Source: Fertoeibacter niger (GTDB lineage Bacteria; Pseudomonadota; Alphaproteobacteria; Rhodobacterales; Rhodobacteraceae). From it: DNA of 64,000 nt. The translations under genes were made by a program, and so were the position numbers. Position 1 is the stretch's first letter; each line of letters opens with the position of its first letter. Positions 35,317 through 43,267 of the stretch are shown piece by piece. The notes beneath the pieces are model-generated. The model saw only the letters and a program-made list of their open reading frames with translations. It was not told the DNA's origin and ran no database searches. The stretch is taken from the NCBI RefSeq assembly GCF_009380135.2, contig NZ_WHUT02000009.1, positions 1-64,000 of the forward strand. Direction: 5' to 3'.

Positions 35317-36363
35317 ATGGCCACAATCACGCTGGAAAATGTGGGCAAGACCTATCCGGGCGGGGCGGCTGCGGTGCAAGGCATCAACATCGCCATTCAG
35401 GACGGCGAGTTTCTGGTGCTGGTGGGGCCATCAGGTTGCGGCAAATCCACCCTGCTGCGCATGGTGGCGGGGCTGGAGACGATCACGGAAGGCACGGTAA
35501 GGATCGGCGACCGCGTGGTGAACCAGGTGGAACCGGCGGATCGTGACATCGCCATGGTGTTTCAGAACTATGCGCTTTACCCGCATATGTCCGTGCGCCA
35601 GAATCTTGCCTATGGGCTGAAGAACCGCGGCACGCCAGCGGCCGAGATTACTCGCAGGGTGGACGAGGCTGCCGATATTCTGGAAATCCGCCCCTATCTT
35701 GACCGCAAGCCGCGTGCCCTGTCGGGTGGCCAGCGCCAGCGCGTCGCCATGGGCCGCGCCATCGTGCGCGAACCGGCGGCCTTTCTGTTCGACGAGCCGC
35801 TGTCGAACCTTGATGCCAAACTGCGCGTCACGATGCGCGGCGAAATCCGGCTTCTGCAACGCCGGCTTGGCACCACATCCATCTATGTGACGCATGACCA
35901 GATGGAGGCGATGACGCTGGCTGACCGGCTGGTCGTGCTGAACGGCGGGCGAATCGAGCAGATCGGCGCGCCGCTGGAGGTTTACAGACGCCCGGCCTCG
36001 GCCTTTGTTGCGGCCTTCATCGGCTCGCCCGCCATGAACCTGCTGAATGCCACACTGGACAATGGCCGGTTGCGCATCGGTTCCGCCAGCCTGCCCGCGG
36101 ATGTCGCAGGCAGTGGCGCGGTGACGCTGGGCATCCGCCCCGAAGATTTGCGCCGCACTGCGGGGCGGGCCGATGCGCTGCATATGTCGGTGGATTATGT
36201 CGAGGAACTGGGCGCGACCCGTCTGGTGCATGGGCGGCTGGAGGGGCAGAAACTGGTCTGCACCCTCAGCGCCGACAGCACATTGGGCGACATGCTGGCG
36301 CTGGAGGCTGACGCGGGCGCCCTGCATCTGTTCGACGCGGGCACGGGCGCGCGCATCAACTGA
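35317..36363 (+). CDS. ugpC: sn-Glycerol-3-phosphate ABC transporter ATPase UgpC
   Basis: A 348-residue MalK-type ATPase. It has Walker [10 protein letters not shown] (about residue 37), Q-loop [23 protein letters not shown], signature [16 protein letters not shown], Walker [16 protein letters not shown], and H-loop [15 protein letters not shown]-terminal TOBE/regulatory domain (about 240-345) starts [14 protein letters not shown]. It ends the ugp operon; the convergent glpR stop is 8 bp away. Confidence 0.95.
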   Translation: MATITLENVGKTYPGGAAAVQGINIAIQDGEFLVLVGPSGCGKSTLLRMVAGLETITEGTVRIGDRVVNQVEPADRDIAMVFQNYALYPHMSVRQNLAYGLKNRGTPAAEITRRVDEAADILEIRPYLDRKPRALSGGQRQRVAMGRAIVREPAAFLFDEPLSNLDAKLRVTMRGEIRLLQRRLGTTSIYVTHDQMEAMTLADRLVVLNGGRIEQIGAPLEVYRRPASAFVAAFIGSPAMNLLNATLDNGRLRIGSASLPADVAGSGAVTLGIRPEDLRRTAGRADALHMSVDYVEELGATRLVHGRLEGQKLVCTLSADSTLGDMLALEADAGALHLFDAGTGARIN

Positions 36364-36371
36364 CCGGGGCG

Positions 36372-37136
36372 TCAGACACTGGCCACATGCACCTCGGTTT
36401 CCCATTCCTCGCAACGGCGCATCAGGTCGTCGGGCAGCGGCTTGTCGGTGAATACGGCATCCAGTTCGGCCAGTGACGCCAGCCTGACCGGGGCCGAACG
36501 GGCCAGTTTCGACGCATCCACCACCAGAAACACCTTGCGCGACTGGCGGATGATGGCGCGCGACACCCGCACCTCGGGCAGGTCGAAATCCAGAAGGTCG
36601 CCGTCGCCATCCAGCGCCGATGTGCCGATGATCGCGTAATCCACCTTGAACTGGCCGATGAAATCACTGGTCAGGTCGCCCACCAGGCCGCCATCGGACC
36701 GGCGCAAGGCACCGCCCGCCACCATGATCTCGCAACTGTCATTGCCGACCAGAGTGTTGGCCACATTGATGTTGTTCGTCACGACGGTGATGTTGGTGTG
36801 GTTCAGCAACTCGCGGGCCACAGCCTCGGTGGTGGTGCCAAGGTTCAGGATCATCGAACTGTTGTTCGGGATGCTTTGCGCGCACAGCCGCCCGATGGCG
36901 GCCTTGGCCACATCGTTCATCCGGCGGCGTTCCTCATAGCCGATGTTGCTGACCCCGGTGCGCATGACCGCCCCGCCATGCACGCGGTCCAGCAGCCCAG
37001 CATCCGCCAGCTCGGTCAGATCGCGGCGGATGGTCTGCAACGTGACGTTGAACCGCTCGGCCAGTGATTCCACCACCACGCGCCCTTCGGAACGGGCGAT
37101 ATCCAGTATTTCGCTTTGCCGGAAACTGAGTGCCAC
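36372..37136 (-). CDS. glpR: DeoR-family repressor of glycerol metabolism
   Basis: A 254-residue DeoR/GlpR regulator. The N-terminal HTH is SFRQSEILDIARSEGR with VVVESLAERFNVTLQTIRRDL and LDRVHGGAV. The DeoR sensor domain (about 75-235) contains LNLGTTTEAVARELL and DYAIIGTSALDGDGDLLDFD; it senses a sugar phosphate, here most likely G3P. The start is GTG at 37136, with AGGGGGG 4 bp upstream. An ATG slightly upstream is in another frame. The gene is convergent with ugpC and divergent from glpD. Half-sites like E. coli GlpR operators lie in the divergent gap, so it should repress glpD and perhaps itself. Confidence 0.88.
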   Translation of the reverse strand: MALSFRQSEILDIARSEGRVVVESLAERFNVTLQTIRRDLTELADAGLLDRVHGGAVMRTGVSNIGYEERRRMNDVAKAAIGRLCAQSIPNNSSMILNLGTTTEAVARELLNHTNITVVTNNINVANTLVGNDSCEIMVAGGALRRSDGGLVGDLTSDFIGQFKVDYAIIGTSALDGDGDLLDFDLPEVRVSRAIIRQSRKVFLVVDASKLARSAPVRLASLAELDAVFTDKPLPDDLMRRCEEWETEVHVASV

Positions 37137-37241
37137 GCCACCCCCCTCATGTTCAGTTTTCCGTCTTTGGCACAGGTTGCGGAAAAAGTCATGGGCCTGT
37201 TGAGGTTTGGCCCCTGAAGCAATTGCGCGATTTTGGTGGGT

Positions 37242-37308
37242 AATGTTCGTTTGTGTGAAAAACGCAGATAAAACGAAAATAGCTTTTGACAAACTGCCGC
37301 GAAAACGA
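37242..37308. promoter_or_regulatory. GlpR operator half-sites and -35 element between glpR and glpD
   Basis: AATGTTCGTTT (37242-37252) and its near inverse AAAACGAAAAT (37270-37280), plus AAAACGA at 37302, resemble GlpR half-sites (ATGTTCGTT/AACGAACAT). TTGACA at 37286-37291 could be the glpD -35 box; no good -10 is visible. Confidence 0.5.
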
Positions 37309-37343
37309 TCACCTGCTGCGAGGTTCCTAGGGGGGAGACCATC

Positions 37344-38954
37344 GTGGCCCTGACTGCATCCGGCGCAAATCCGGTGGATCTTTTCATCATCGGCGGCGGC
37401 ATCAACGGCTGCGGCATCGCGCGCGACGCGGCGGGCCGGGGTCTGTCGGTGGCTCTGGCCGAGATGGGCGATCTGGCGCAGGCGACCTCCAGCTCCTCCA
37501 CCAAACTGTTCCATGGCGGGCTGCGCTATCTGGAGTATTTCGAATTCCGTCTGGTGCGCGAGGCTTTGGAAGAACGCGAGACGCTGCTGGTCGCCATGCC
37601 CCACATCAGCTGGCCCATGCGCTTCGTGCTGCCCTACCACCCCGACATGCGGTTTGAATCGGCCACGCCCACGTCAAGATTGCTGGGCTTTTTCATGCCC
37701 TGGATGAAAGGCCGTCGCCCGGCCTGGCTGATCCGGCTGGGGCTGTTCATGTATGACAATCTGGGCGGGCGGAAAATCCTGCCCGGCACCCGCACGCTGG
37801 ATCTGGCGCGCGACCCGGCCGGCAAGCCGCTGAACCCGAAATTCCGCCATGCCTATGAATATTCCGACTGCTGGGTGGAGGATTCGCGTCTGGTGGTGCT
37901 GAACGCGCGCGACGCCGAGGCGCGGGGTGCCCGGATCATGGTCGGCACCAAGGTGCTGTCGGCCAGCCGCGAGGGCGACCTGTGGCATGTGCTGACCGAT
38001 GGCCCCGATGGCCGCGTTACCCACCACGCCCGCGCACTGGTGAACGCCGGGGGGCCGTGGGTGGAAGATGTGATCCGCAACACCATCCGCATCAATTCGA
38101 CCGAAGGCGTGCGGCTGGTGCGCGGCAGCCATATCGTCACGAAAAAGCTGTTCGACCACGACCGCTGCTATTTCTTTCAGGGCGAGGATGGCCGGATCAT
38201 CTTCGCCATTCCCTATGAGCAGGATTTCACCCTGCTGGGCACCACAGACCACGATCATCAGGGCGCACCGGGCAGCCCGGTCTGCACGCCCGCCGAACAG
38301 GATTACCTGTGCAATTTCGCATCGAACTACTTTGCGAAGCCCGTGACCCGCGATGATGTGGTCTGGACCTATTCCGGCGTGCGGCCCCTGTATAACGATG
38401 GCGCGAAATCGGCCACCGCGGCGACGCGCGACTATGTGCTGAGCCTGAACGGCGCGGCGGGGCAGGCCCCCTTGCTGAACGTGTTCGGCGGCAAGATCAC
38501 CACCTACCGCCGTCTGGCGGAATCGGCACTGGAAAAGCTGACACCGTTCTTTCCGCAGGCCAAGGGCAAGTGGACTGCGCGCGTTCCCATGCCCGGCGGG
38601 GATTTTCCGCATGACGGGGTGGCGGCGCTGACCGCGCGGCTGAAGGCCGATCACCCGTTCCTGACCGACTATTGGGCGGGGCGGCTGATCCGGGCCTATG
38701 GCACCGAGGCGGCGCTGATCCTGAACGGTGCGAGTTCCGCTGCCGATCTGGGCCAGTCCTTTGGCGGCACGCTGACCGAGGCCGAGGTGCGCTGGCTGAT
38801 GACCCGCGAATATGCCCGCAAGGCCGATGACGTGGTCTGGCGCCGCTCGAAACTGGGGCTGCGGATGACCAAGGATGAGATTGCTGCGCTGGCCGCCTTC
38901 ATGGCGGCCGCGCAACTGGCCGCTGCCCGGGCCGAAAACCCGGCGGCGGAGTGA
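37344..38954 (+). CDS. glpD: Aerobic glycerol-3-phosphate dehydrogenase
   Basis: A 536-residue membrane-associated flavoprotein oxidising G3P to dihydroxyacetone phosphate and passing electrons to quinone. FAD site VDLFIIGGGINGCGIARDAAGRG lies at residues 11-33 (GxGxxG). TKLFHGGLRYLEYFEFRLVREALEER, ALVNAGGPWVEDV, SHIVTKKLFDHDRCYFFQ, GTTDHDHQG, SGVRPLYNDGAKSATAATRDY and NVFGGKITTYRRLAE all match GlpD. A C-terminal DAO_C helical domain follows. The start is GTG at 37344 behind GGGGGAGA. It is the first gene of the glp operon; glpS begins 9 bp after the stop. Confidence 0.96.
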   Translation: MALTASGANPVDLFIIGGGINGCGIARDAAGRGLSVALAEMGDLAQATSSSSTKLFHGGLRYLEYFEFRLVREALEERETLLVAMPHISWPMRFVLPYHPDMRFESATPTSRLLGFFMPWMKGRRPAWLIRLGLFMYDNLGGRKILPGTRTLDLARDPAGKPLNPKFRHAYEYSDCWVEDSRLVVLNARDAEARGARIMVGTKVLSASREGDLWHVLTDGPDGRVTHHARALVNAGGPWVEDVIRNTIRINSTEGVRLVRGSHIVTKKLFDHDRCYFFQGEDGRIIFAIPYEQDFTLLGTTDHDHQGAPGSPVCTPAEQDYLCNFASNYFAKPVTRDDVVWTYSGVRPLYNDGAKSATAATRDYVLSLNGAAGQAPLLNVFGGKITTYRRLAESALEKLTPFFPQAKGKWTARVPMPGGDFPHDGVAALTARLKADHPFLTDYWAGRLIRAYGTEAALILNGASSAADLGQSFGGTLTEAEVRWLMTREYARKADDVVWRRSKLGLRMTKDEIAALAAFMAAAQLAAARAENPAAE

Positions 38955-38963
38955 GGGGATAAC

Positions 38964-40049
38964 ATGGCACTGGAGCTGAAGGGGGTTTCGCGGGCGGTTG
39001 AGGGGCGGGTGCATATCCACCCCACCGACCTGACGCTGCTGGGCGGCACGATGAATGTGCTGCTGGGCCCGACACTGTCGGGCAAGACGAGCCTGATGCG
39101 GCTGATGGCGGGGCTGGATGCGCCGACCACAGGGCAGATTCTGTGGAACGGCAGTGATGTGACCGGCCAGCGCGTGCAGGACCGCAAGGTGGCGATGGTC
39201 TACCAGCAGTTCATCAACTATCCGGCGATGAGCGTTTATGACAACATCGCATCCCCGCTGCGCCTGATGGGCAAATCCAAGGCCGAGATCGACCGCGAGG
39301 TGCGCGCCACCGCCGAGATGATGAAGCTGACACCGATGCTGACCCGCAAGCCGCTGGAATTGTCGGGCGGCCAGCAGCAGCGTTGCGCGTTGGCAAGGGC
39401 CTTGGTCAAGGGCGCGGGGCTGGTGCTGCTGGATGAACCGCTGGCCAACCTCGACTACAAGCTGCGCGAGGAGTTGCGGGCCGAGATCCCCCGGATATTC
39501 GAGGCGTCCGGCGCGATCTTTGTCTATGCCACCACCGAACCCGAAGAGGCGCTGCTGCTGGGCGGCAACACGGCGACATTGTGGGAAGGCCGCGTGACGC
39601 AGTTCGGCCCCACCCCCGCCGTCTACCGCCAGCCAAATGATGCCACCACCGCCCGGGTGTTTTCCGACCCGCCGATGAATTTCGCCCCCGTGGTGAAACA
39701 GGGCAGCCGCCTGACCATCGGCAACGCCGACGCCCCTGCCGAAGGCCCGCTGGCCGCGCTGGCCGATGGCAGCTATCTGGCCGGTTTCCGCGCCAATCAT
39801 CTGGATCTGCACCGCCAGTCGGGCGCGTCCATCGCCTTTGCCTGCACGCTGGCCGTGACCGAGATCACCGGATCGGAAACCTTCCTGCACCTGCACCATG
39901 GCCCCGACCGTTGGGTCGGCCTTGTGCATGGCGTGCATGATCTGGAGCCGGGCGCTTCCATCACGGTCTGGCTGGACCCGGCGCATGTTTACCTGTTCTC
40001 GACTGCCGGCGCGATGGTCGCCCCGGCCCCCTATGCGCTGGCGGCCTGA
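38964..40049 (+). CDS. glpS: Glycerol ABC transporter ATPase GlpS
   Basis: A 361-residue MalK-like ATPase of the GlpSTPQUV glycerol importer known from Rhizobium leguminosarum. Walker A reads GPTLSGKTS, a variant of GxxGxGKS/T with T-L in place of the usual S-G. The other motifs are Q-loop MVYQQFINYPAMSVYDNIASPL, signature LSGGQQQRCALARALVK, and Walker B LVLLDEPLANLDYKLR. The switch region has YATTEPEEALLLG, where the usual THD histidine is replaced by Thr-Glu. A C-terminal TOBE domain follows. It pairs with GlpT, whose defects differ, so the two make an asymmetric ATPase. Confidence 0.9.
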   Translation: MALELKGVSRAVEGRVHIHPTDLTLLGGTMNVLLGPTLSGKTSLMRLMAGLDAPTTGQILWNGSDVTGQRVQDRKVAMVYQQFINYPAMSVYDNIASPLRLMGKSKAEIDREVRATAEMMKLTPMLTRKPLELSGGQQQRCALARALVKGAGLVLLDEPLANLDYKLREELRAEIPRIFEASGAIFVYATTEPEEALLLGGNTATLWEGRVTQFGPTPAVYRQPNDATTARVFSDPPMNFAPVVKQGSRLTIGNADAPAEGPLAALADGSYLAGFRANHLDLHRQSGASIAFACTLAVTEITGSETFLHLHHGPDRWVGLVHGVHDLEPGASITVWLDPAHVYLFSTAGAMVAPAPYALAA

Positions 40050-40052
40050 CCC

Positions 40053-41144
40053 ATGGCACAGATCACCCTTTCCAAACTCGCCCACAGCTACTTTCCCAAC
40101 CCGAAATCGGAATCCGAATTCGCGCTGAAAGAGATGGATCACGTCTGGGATGACGGCGGGGCCTATGCGTTGCTGGGGTCTTCGGGCTGCGGCAAGACCA
40201 CGCTTTTGAACATCATTTCCGGCCTTGTGCGGCCCAGCCATGGCCGGGTGCTGTTTGGCGCGACCGATATGACCGATGCCCCCACGGCCGAGCGCAACAT
40301 TGCGCAGGTGTTCCAGTTTCCCGTGGTCTACGACACGATGACGGTGCGCGACAATCTGGCCTTCCCCCTGCGCAACCGGGGCAAGGATGCGGCCTATGTC
40401 AAGGCGCGGGTCGATCATATCGCCGCCATGATCGGGATGGAGGCGCGGCTGAACCACAAGGCGCGGGGCCTGACCGCCGATGCCAAGCAGAAGATCAGCC
40501 TTGGCCGCGGCATGGTGCGCGAGGATGTGAATGCCATCCTGTTCGACGAACCGCTGACGGTGATCGACCCGCACATGAAATGGGAACTCCGCACCCAGCT
40601 GAAACAGTTGCACCGCGAATTCCGCCACACGATGATCTACGTGACCCATGACCAGACCGAGGCGCTGACCTTCGCCGACAAGGTGGTGGTGATGTATGAC
40701 GGCCGCGTGGTGCAAATGGGCACCCCGCAGGATCTGTTCGACACGCCCGCGCATACATTCGTGGGTTATTTCATCGGCTCGCCGGGGATGAACCTGTTCG
40801 ATGCCGATATCGCCGGATCGCACGCCGCCCTCCTCGGTGTGCAGGTCGCGCTGGGTGCGGCCTACGGGCCAATCAAGGGCCGCACCCAGATCGGCATCCG
40901 GCCCGAGTTTGTCACGCTGACGGCGGGGCAGGGCGTGCCGGTGCGCATCCTGCGGGTGGAGGACGTGGGCCGCCACCGCATCATCCGGGCCGAGGCGGGG
41001 GGCAAACCGCTGAACATCATCGCGCCCGAGGGGCAGCCCATTGGCACCGACCTGACGCATGCCGCCTTCGCCCCCGACCGTATCAGCGTTTACGCCGACG
41101 ACTGGCGCGTGACGCCTGCAACCGCCACCCGGAAGGTCGCCTGA
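40053..41144 (+). CDS. glpT: Glycerol ABC transporter ATPase GlpT
   Basis: A 363-residue second ATPase. Walker A GSSGCGKTT, Q-loop VFQFPVVYDTMTVRDNLAFPL, Walker B AILFDEPLTVIDPHMKWEL and H-loop VTHDQTEALTFAD are normal. The signature is degenerate: the LSGGQ position reads LTADAKQKISLGRGMV. With GlpS, whose signature is intact but whose H-loop is altered, one complete ATP site would form at the interface. A TOBE-like C-terminal domain runs from about residue 240. This GlpT is not the E. coli MFS antiporter of the same name. It is 3 bp from glpS and overlaps glpP. Confidence 0.9.
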   Translation: MAQITLSKLAHSYFPNPKSESEFALKEMDHVWDDGGAYALLGSSGCGKTTLLNIISGLVRPSHGRVLFGATDMTDAPTAERNIAQVFQFPVVYDTMTVRDNLAFPLRNRGKDAAYVKARVDHIAAMIGMEARLNHKARGLTADAKQKISLGRGMVREDVNAILFDEPLTVIDPHMKWELRTQLKQLHREFRHTMIYVTHDQTEALTFADKVVVMYDGRVVQMGTPQDLFDTPAHTFVGYFIGSPGMNLFDADIAGSHAALLGVQVALGAAYGPIKGRTQIGIRPEFVTLTAGQGVPVRILRVEDVGRHRIIRAEAGGKPLNIIAPEGQPIGTDLTHAAFAPDRISVYADDWRVTPATATRKVA

Positions 41145-42016
41145 TGGACAAGACGCAGAACAACAAGGCGTGGTTTCTGGTGCTGCCCGTGCTGGCGCTG
41201 GTGGCGTTTTCGGCGGTGATCCCGCTGATGACGGTGGTGAACTACAGCCTGCAAGACACGTTCGGCAACAACGAGTTTTTCTGGGCGGGCCTTGAATGGT
41301 TCGAGGATGTGCTGGACTCAGACCGCATCAAGGATGCGCTTGGCCGTCAGATCCTGTTCACCGGCATCATTCTGGCCATCGAGGTGCCGCTGGGTATTTT
41401 CGTGGCGCTGAACATGCCGAAGAAGGGCTTCTGGGCGTCATTCTGTCTGGTGCTGATGGCGCTGCCGCTGCTGATCCCCTTCAACGTGGTGGGCACGATC
41501 TGGCAGATTTTCGGGCGGGTGGATATCGGCCTGCTGGGGCATACGCTGGCGGCCATGGGCGTGGACTACAACTACACCAATGACGTCTTCGATGCCTGGG
41601 CCACCGTCATCATCATGGATGTCTGGCATTGGACCAGCCTTGTCGCCCTGCTGTCCTACGCCGGTCTGCAATCCATCCCCGAGGCCTATTATCAGGCGGC
41701 CAAGATTGATCAGGCCGGGCGGCTGGCGGTGTTTCGCTATATCGAGCTGCCAAAGATGCAGGGCGTGCTGCTGATCGCCATCCTGCTGCGGTTCATGGAC
41801 AGTTTCATGATCTATACCGAGCCTTTCGTGGTCACGGGCGGCGGGCCGGGCAATGCCACCACCTTCCTGTCGATCGACCTGGTGAAACAGGCCATTGGCC
41901 AGTTCGACCTTGGCCCCGCCGCCGCGTTCAGCCTGATCTACTTCCTGGTGATCCTGCTGATTTCCTGGGTGTTCTACACCGTGATGACCAACCTTGATAA
42001 ACGGGACGGTGTATGA
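41144..42016 (+). CDS. glpP: Glycerol ABC transporter permease GlpP
   Basis: A 290-residue MalF-type permease. The N-terminal helix is AWFLVLPVLALVAFSAVIPLMTVVNYSLQDTF; then FFWAGLEWFEDVLDSDR, six membrane segments, EAA loop ACE-equivalent SIPEAYYQAAKIDQAGRLAVFRYIELPKMQG, and FVVTGGGPGNATTFLSIDLVKQA. The ATG shares a base with the glpT stop, and the stop overlaps glpQ by 4 bp. Confidence 0.92.
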   Translation: MDKTQNNKAWFLVLPVLALVAFSAVIPLMTVVNYSLQDTFGNNEFFWAGLEWFEDVLDSDRIKDALGRQILFTGIILAIEVPLGIFVALNMPKKGFWASFCLVLMALPLLIPFNVVGTIWQIFGRVDIGLLGHTLAAMGVDYNYTNDVFDAWATVIIMDVWHWTSLVALLSYAGLQSIPEAYYQAAKIDQAGRLAVFRYIELPKMQGVLLIAILLRFMDSFMIYTEPFVVTGGGPGNATTFLSIDLVKQAIGQFDLGPAAAFSLIYFLVILLISWVFYTVMTNLDKRDGV

Positions 42017-42819
42017 TGCGCATCAAGGGTTCCGCCATCGTCATGGGGCTTTACCTGCTGTTTCTGCTGGTGCCGATCTACTGGCTGGTGAACATGAGCC
42101 TGAAGACGAACACCGAGATCACCTCCACCTTTTCACTGTTTCCCAATGACCTGACCTTCGCCAATTACGTCACCATCCTGACCGATCCGAGCTGGTATAA
42201 CGGCTATATCAACTCGATGATCTATGTGTCGATGAACGTGGTCATTTCGCTGACGGTGGCGCTGCCTGCGGCCTATGCGTTCTCGCGCTACCGCTTCATG
42301 GGCGACAAGCATCTGTTCTTCTGGCTCCTGACCAACCGCATGGCACCGCCCGCCGTGTTCGCGCTGCCGTTCTTTCAGCTTTATTCCTCGGTCGGGCTGT
42401 TCGACACGCACATCGCCGTGGCGCTGGCGCATTGCCTGTTCAACGTGCCTCTGGCGGTGTGGATTCTTGAAGGTTTCATGCGCGGCGTGCCCAAGGAAAT
42501 CGACGAGACGGCCTATATCGACGGCTATTCCTTTCCACGCTTTTTCGTGAAGATCTTCCTGCCGCTGATCGCCTCGGGTGTGGGCGTTGCCGCCTTTTTC
42601 TGCTTCATGTTTTCCTGGGTGGAACTGCTCTTGTCACGCACCCTCACCGCAACCCATGCCAAACCCATCGCCGCCACCATGACCCGCACCGTTTCGGCCT
42701 CCGGCATGGACTGGGGCGTGCTTGCCGCCGCCGGGGTGCTGACCATCGTGCCGGGTGCGCTGGTGATCTACTTTGTCCGCAACTACATCGCCAAGGGCTT
42801 TGCCCTGGGGAGGGTGTGA
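42013..42819 (+). CDS. glpQ: Glycerol ABC transporter permease GlpQ
   Basis: A 268-residue MalG-type permease starting at the first ATG of an ATGATG pair. YLLFLLVPIYWLVNMSLKTNTEI opens it; ALPAAYAFSRYRFMGDKH, NRMAPPAVFALPFFQLYSSVGLFDT and EAA loop VPKEIDETAYIDGYSFPRFFVKIFLPL follow. It is not the periplasmic phosphodiesterase also called GlpQ in E. coli. It overlaps glpU by 1 bp (TGATG). Confidence 0.92.
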   Translation: MMRIKGSAIVMGLYLLFLLVPIYWLVNMSLKTNTEITSTFSLFPNDLTFANYVTILTDPSWYNGYINSMIYVSMNVVISLTVALPAAYAFSRYRFMGDKHLFFWLLTNRMAPPAVFALPFFQLYSSVGLFDTHIAVALAHCLFNVPLAVWILEGFMRGVPKEIDETAYIDGYSFPRFFVKIFLPLIASGVGVAAFFCFMFSWVELLLSRTLTATHAKPIAATMTRTVSASGMDWGVLAAAGVLTIVPGALVIYFVRNYIAKGFALGRV

Positions 42820-43220
42820 TGACCGCAACCCGCTGGTCCACTGTCTATGCCATCACTGGCCTTGCGCTGCTGGCAATCCTTGGGTTGATCCTGACCGTCG
42901 TGCCCCGCACCGAAGACGGGATCGACTGGGTGGCACCGCTGATCCCCGGCGGCTGGATGGCCTGGACATTCCCGGTGCTGCTGTTCTTCTATGTCATCGG
43001 CAGCCTCTTGATCCTGTTCACCATTCTGGCCATCCGGTTTCCCGAAACCCCCCGCGTCGGCGTGCTGCGCATTGAAACCACCCGGGGCGACCGGCTGTTC
43101 ATCACCCTTCTGGGCTCGGCTTTCATCTGTCTGGCCTGGCTCGCCGCCTTCGGCTCTCCCCTCTGGGGGGCGCTGATCTGTTGTCTGGTCTATGCCGCAG
43201 CGGTGTTCCGCTGGGTCTAG
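42819..43220 (+). CDS. glpU: Small membrane protein GlpU (DUF2160)
   Basis: A 133-residue DUF2160 protein with about four predicted helices (TVYAITGLALLAILGLILTVV; AWTFPVLLFFYVIGSLLILFTILAI; FITLLGSAFICLAWLAAFG; GALICCLVYAAAVFRW). PRTEDGIDWVAPLIPGGWMAWTFP is a strongly patterned stretch. It is always placed between the permease and binding-protein genes in this transporter type; its mechanistic role is not known. It is 47 bp before glpV. Confidence 0.88.
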   Translation: MTATRWSTVYAITGLALLAILGLILTVVPRTEDGIDWVAPLIPGGWMAWTFPVLLFFYVIGSLLILFTILAIRFPETPRVGVLRIETTRGDRLFITLLGSAFICLAWLAAFGSPLWGALICCLVYAAAVFRWV

Positions 43221-43267
43221 ATCGGCAAGTCTGACGAAAAGTCCAACATCTCTGGGAGGAGACAACA

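Noticed and set aside
37674-41060. A 1,128-codon open frame on the minus strand
   Set aside because: It is antisense to glpD, glpS and glpT, whose products carry full family motifs. Its His/Gly/Arg/Gln-rich translation is the usual antisense artefact of GC-rich genes.
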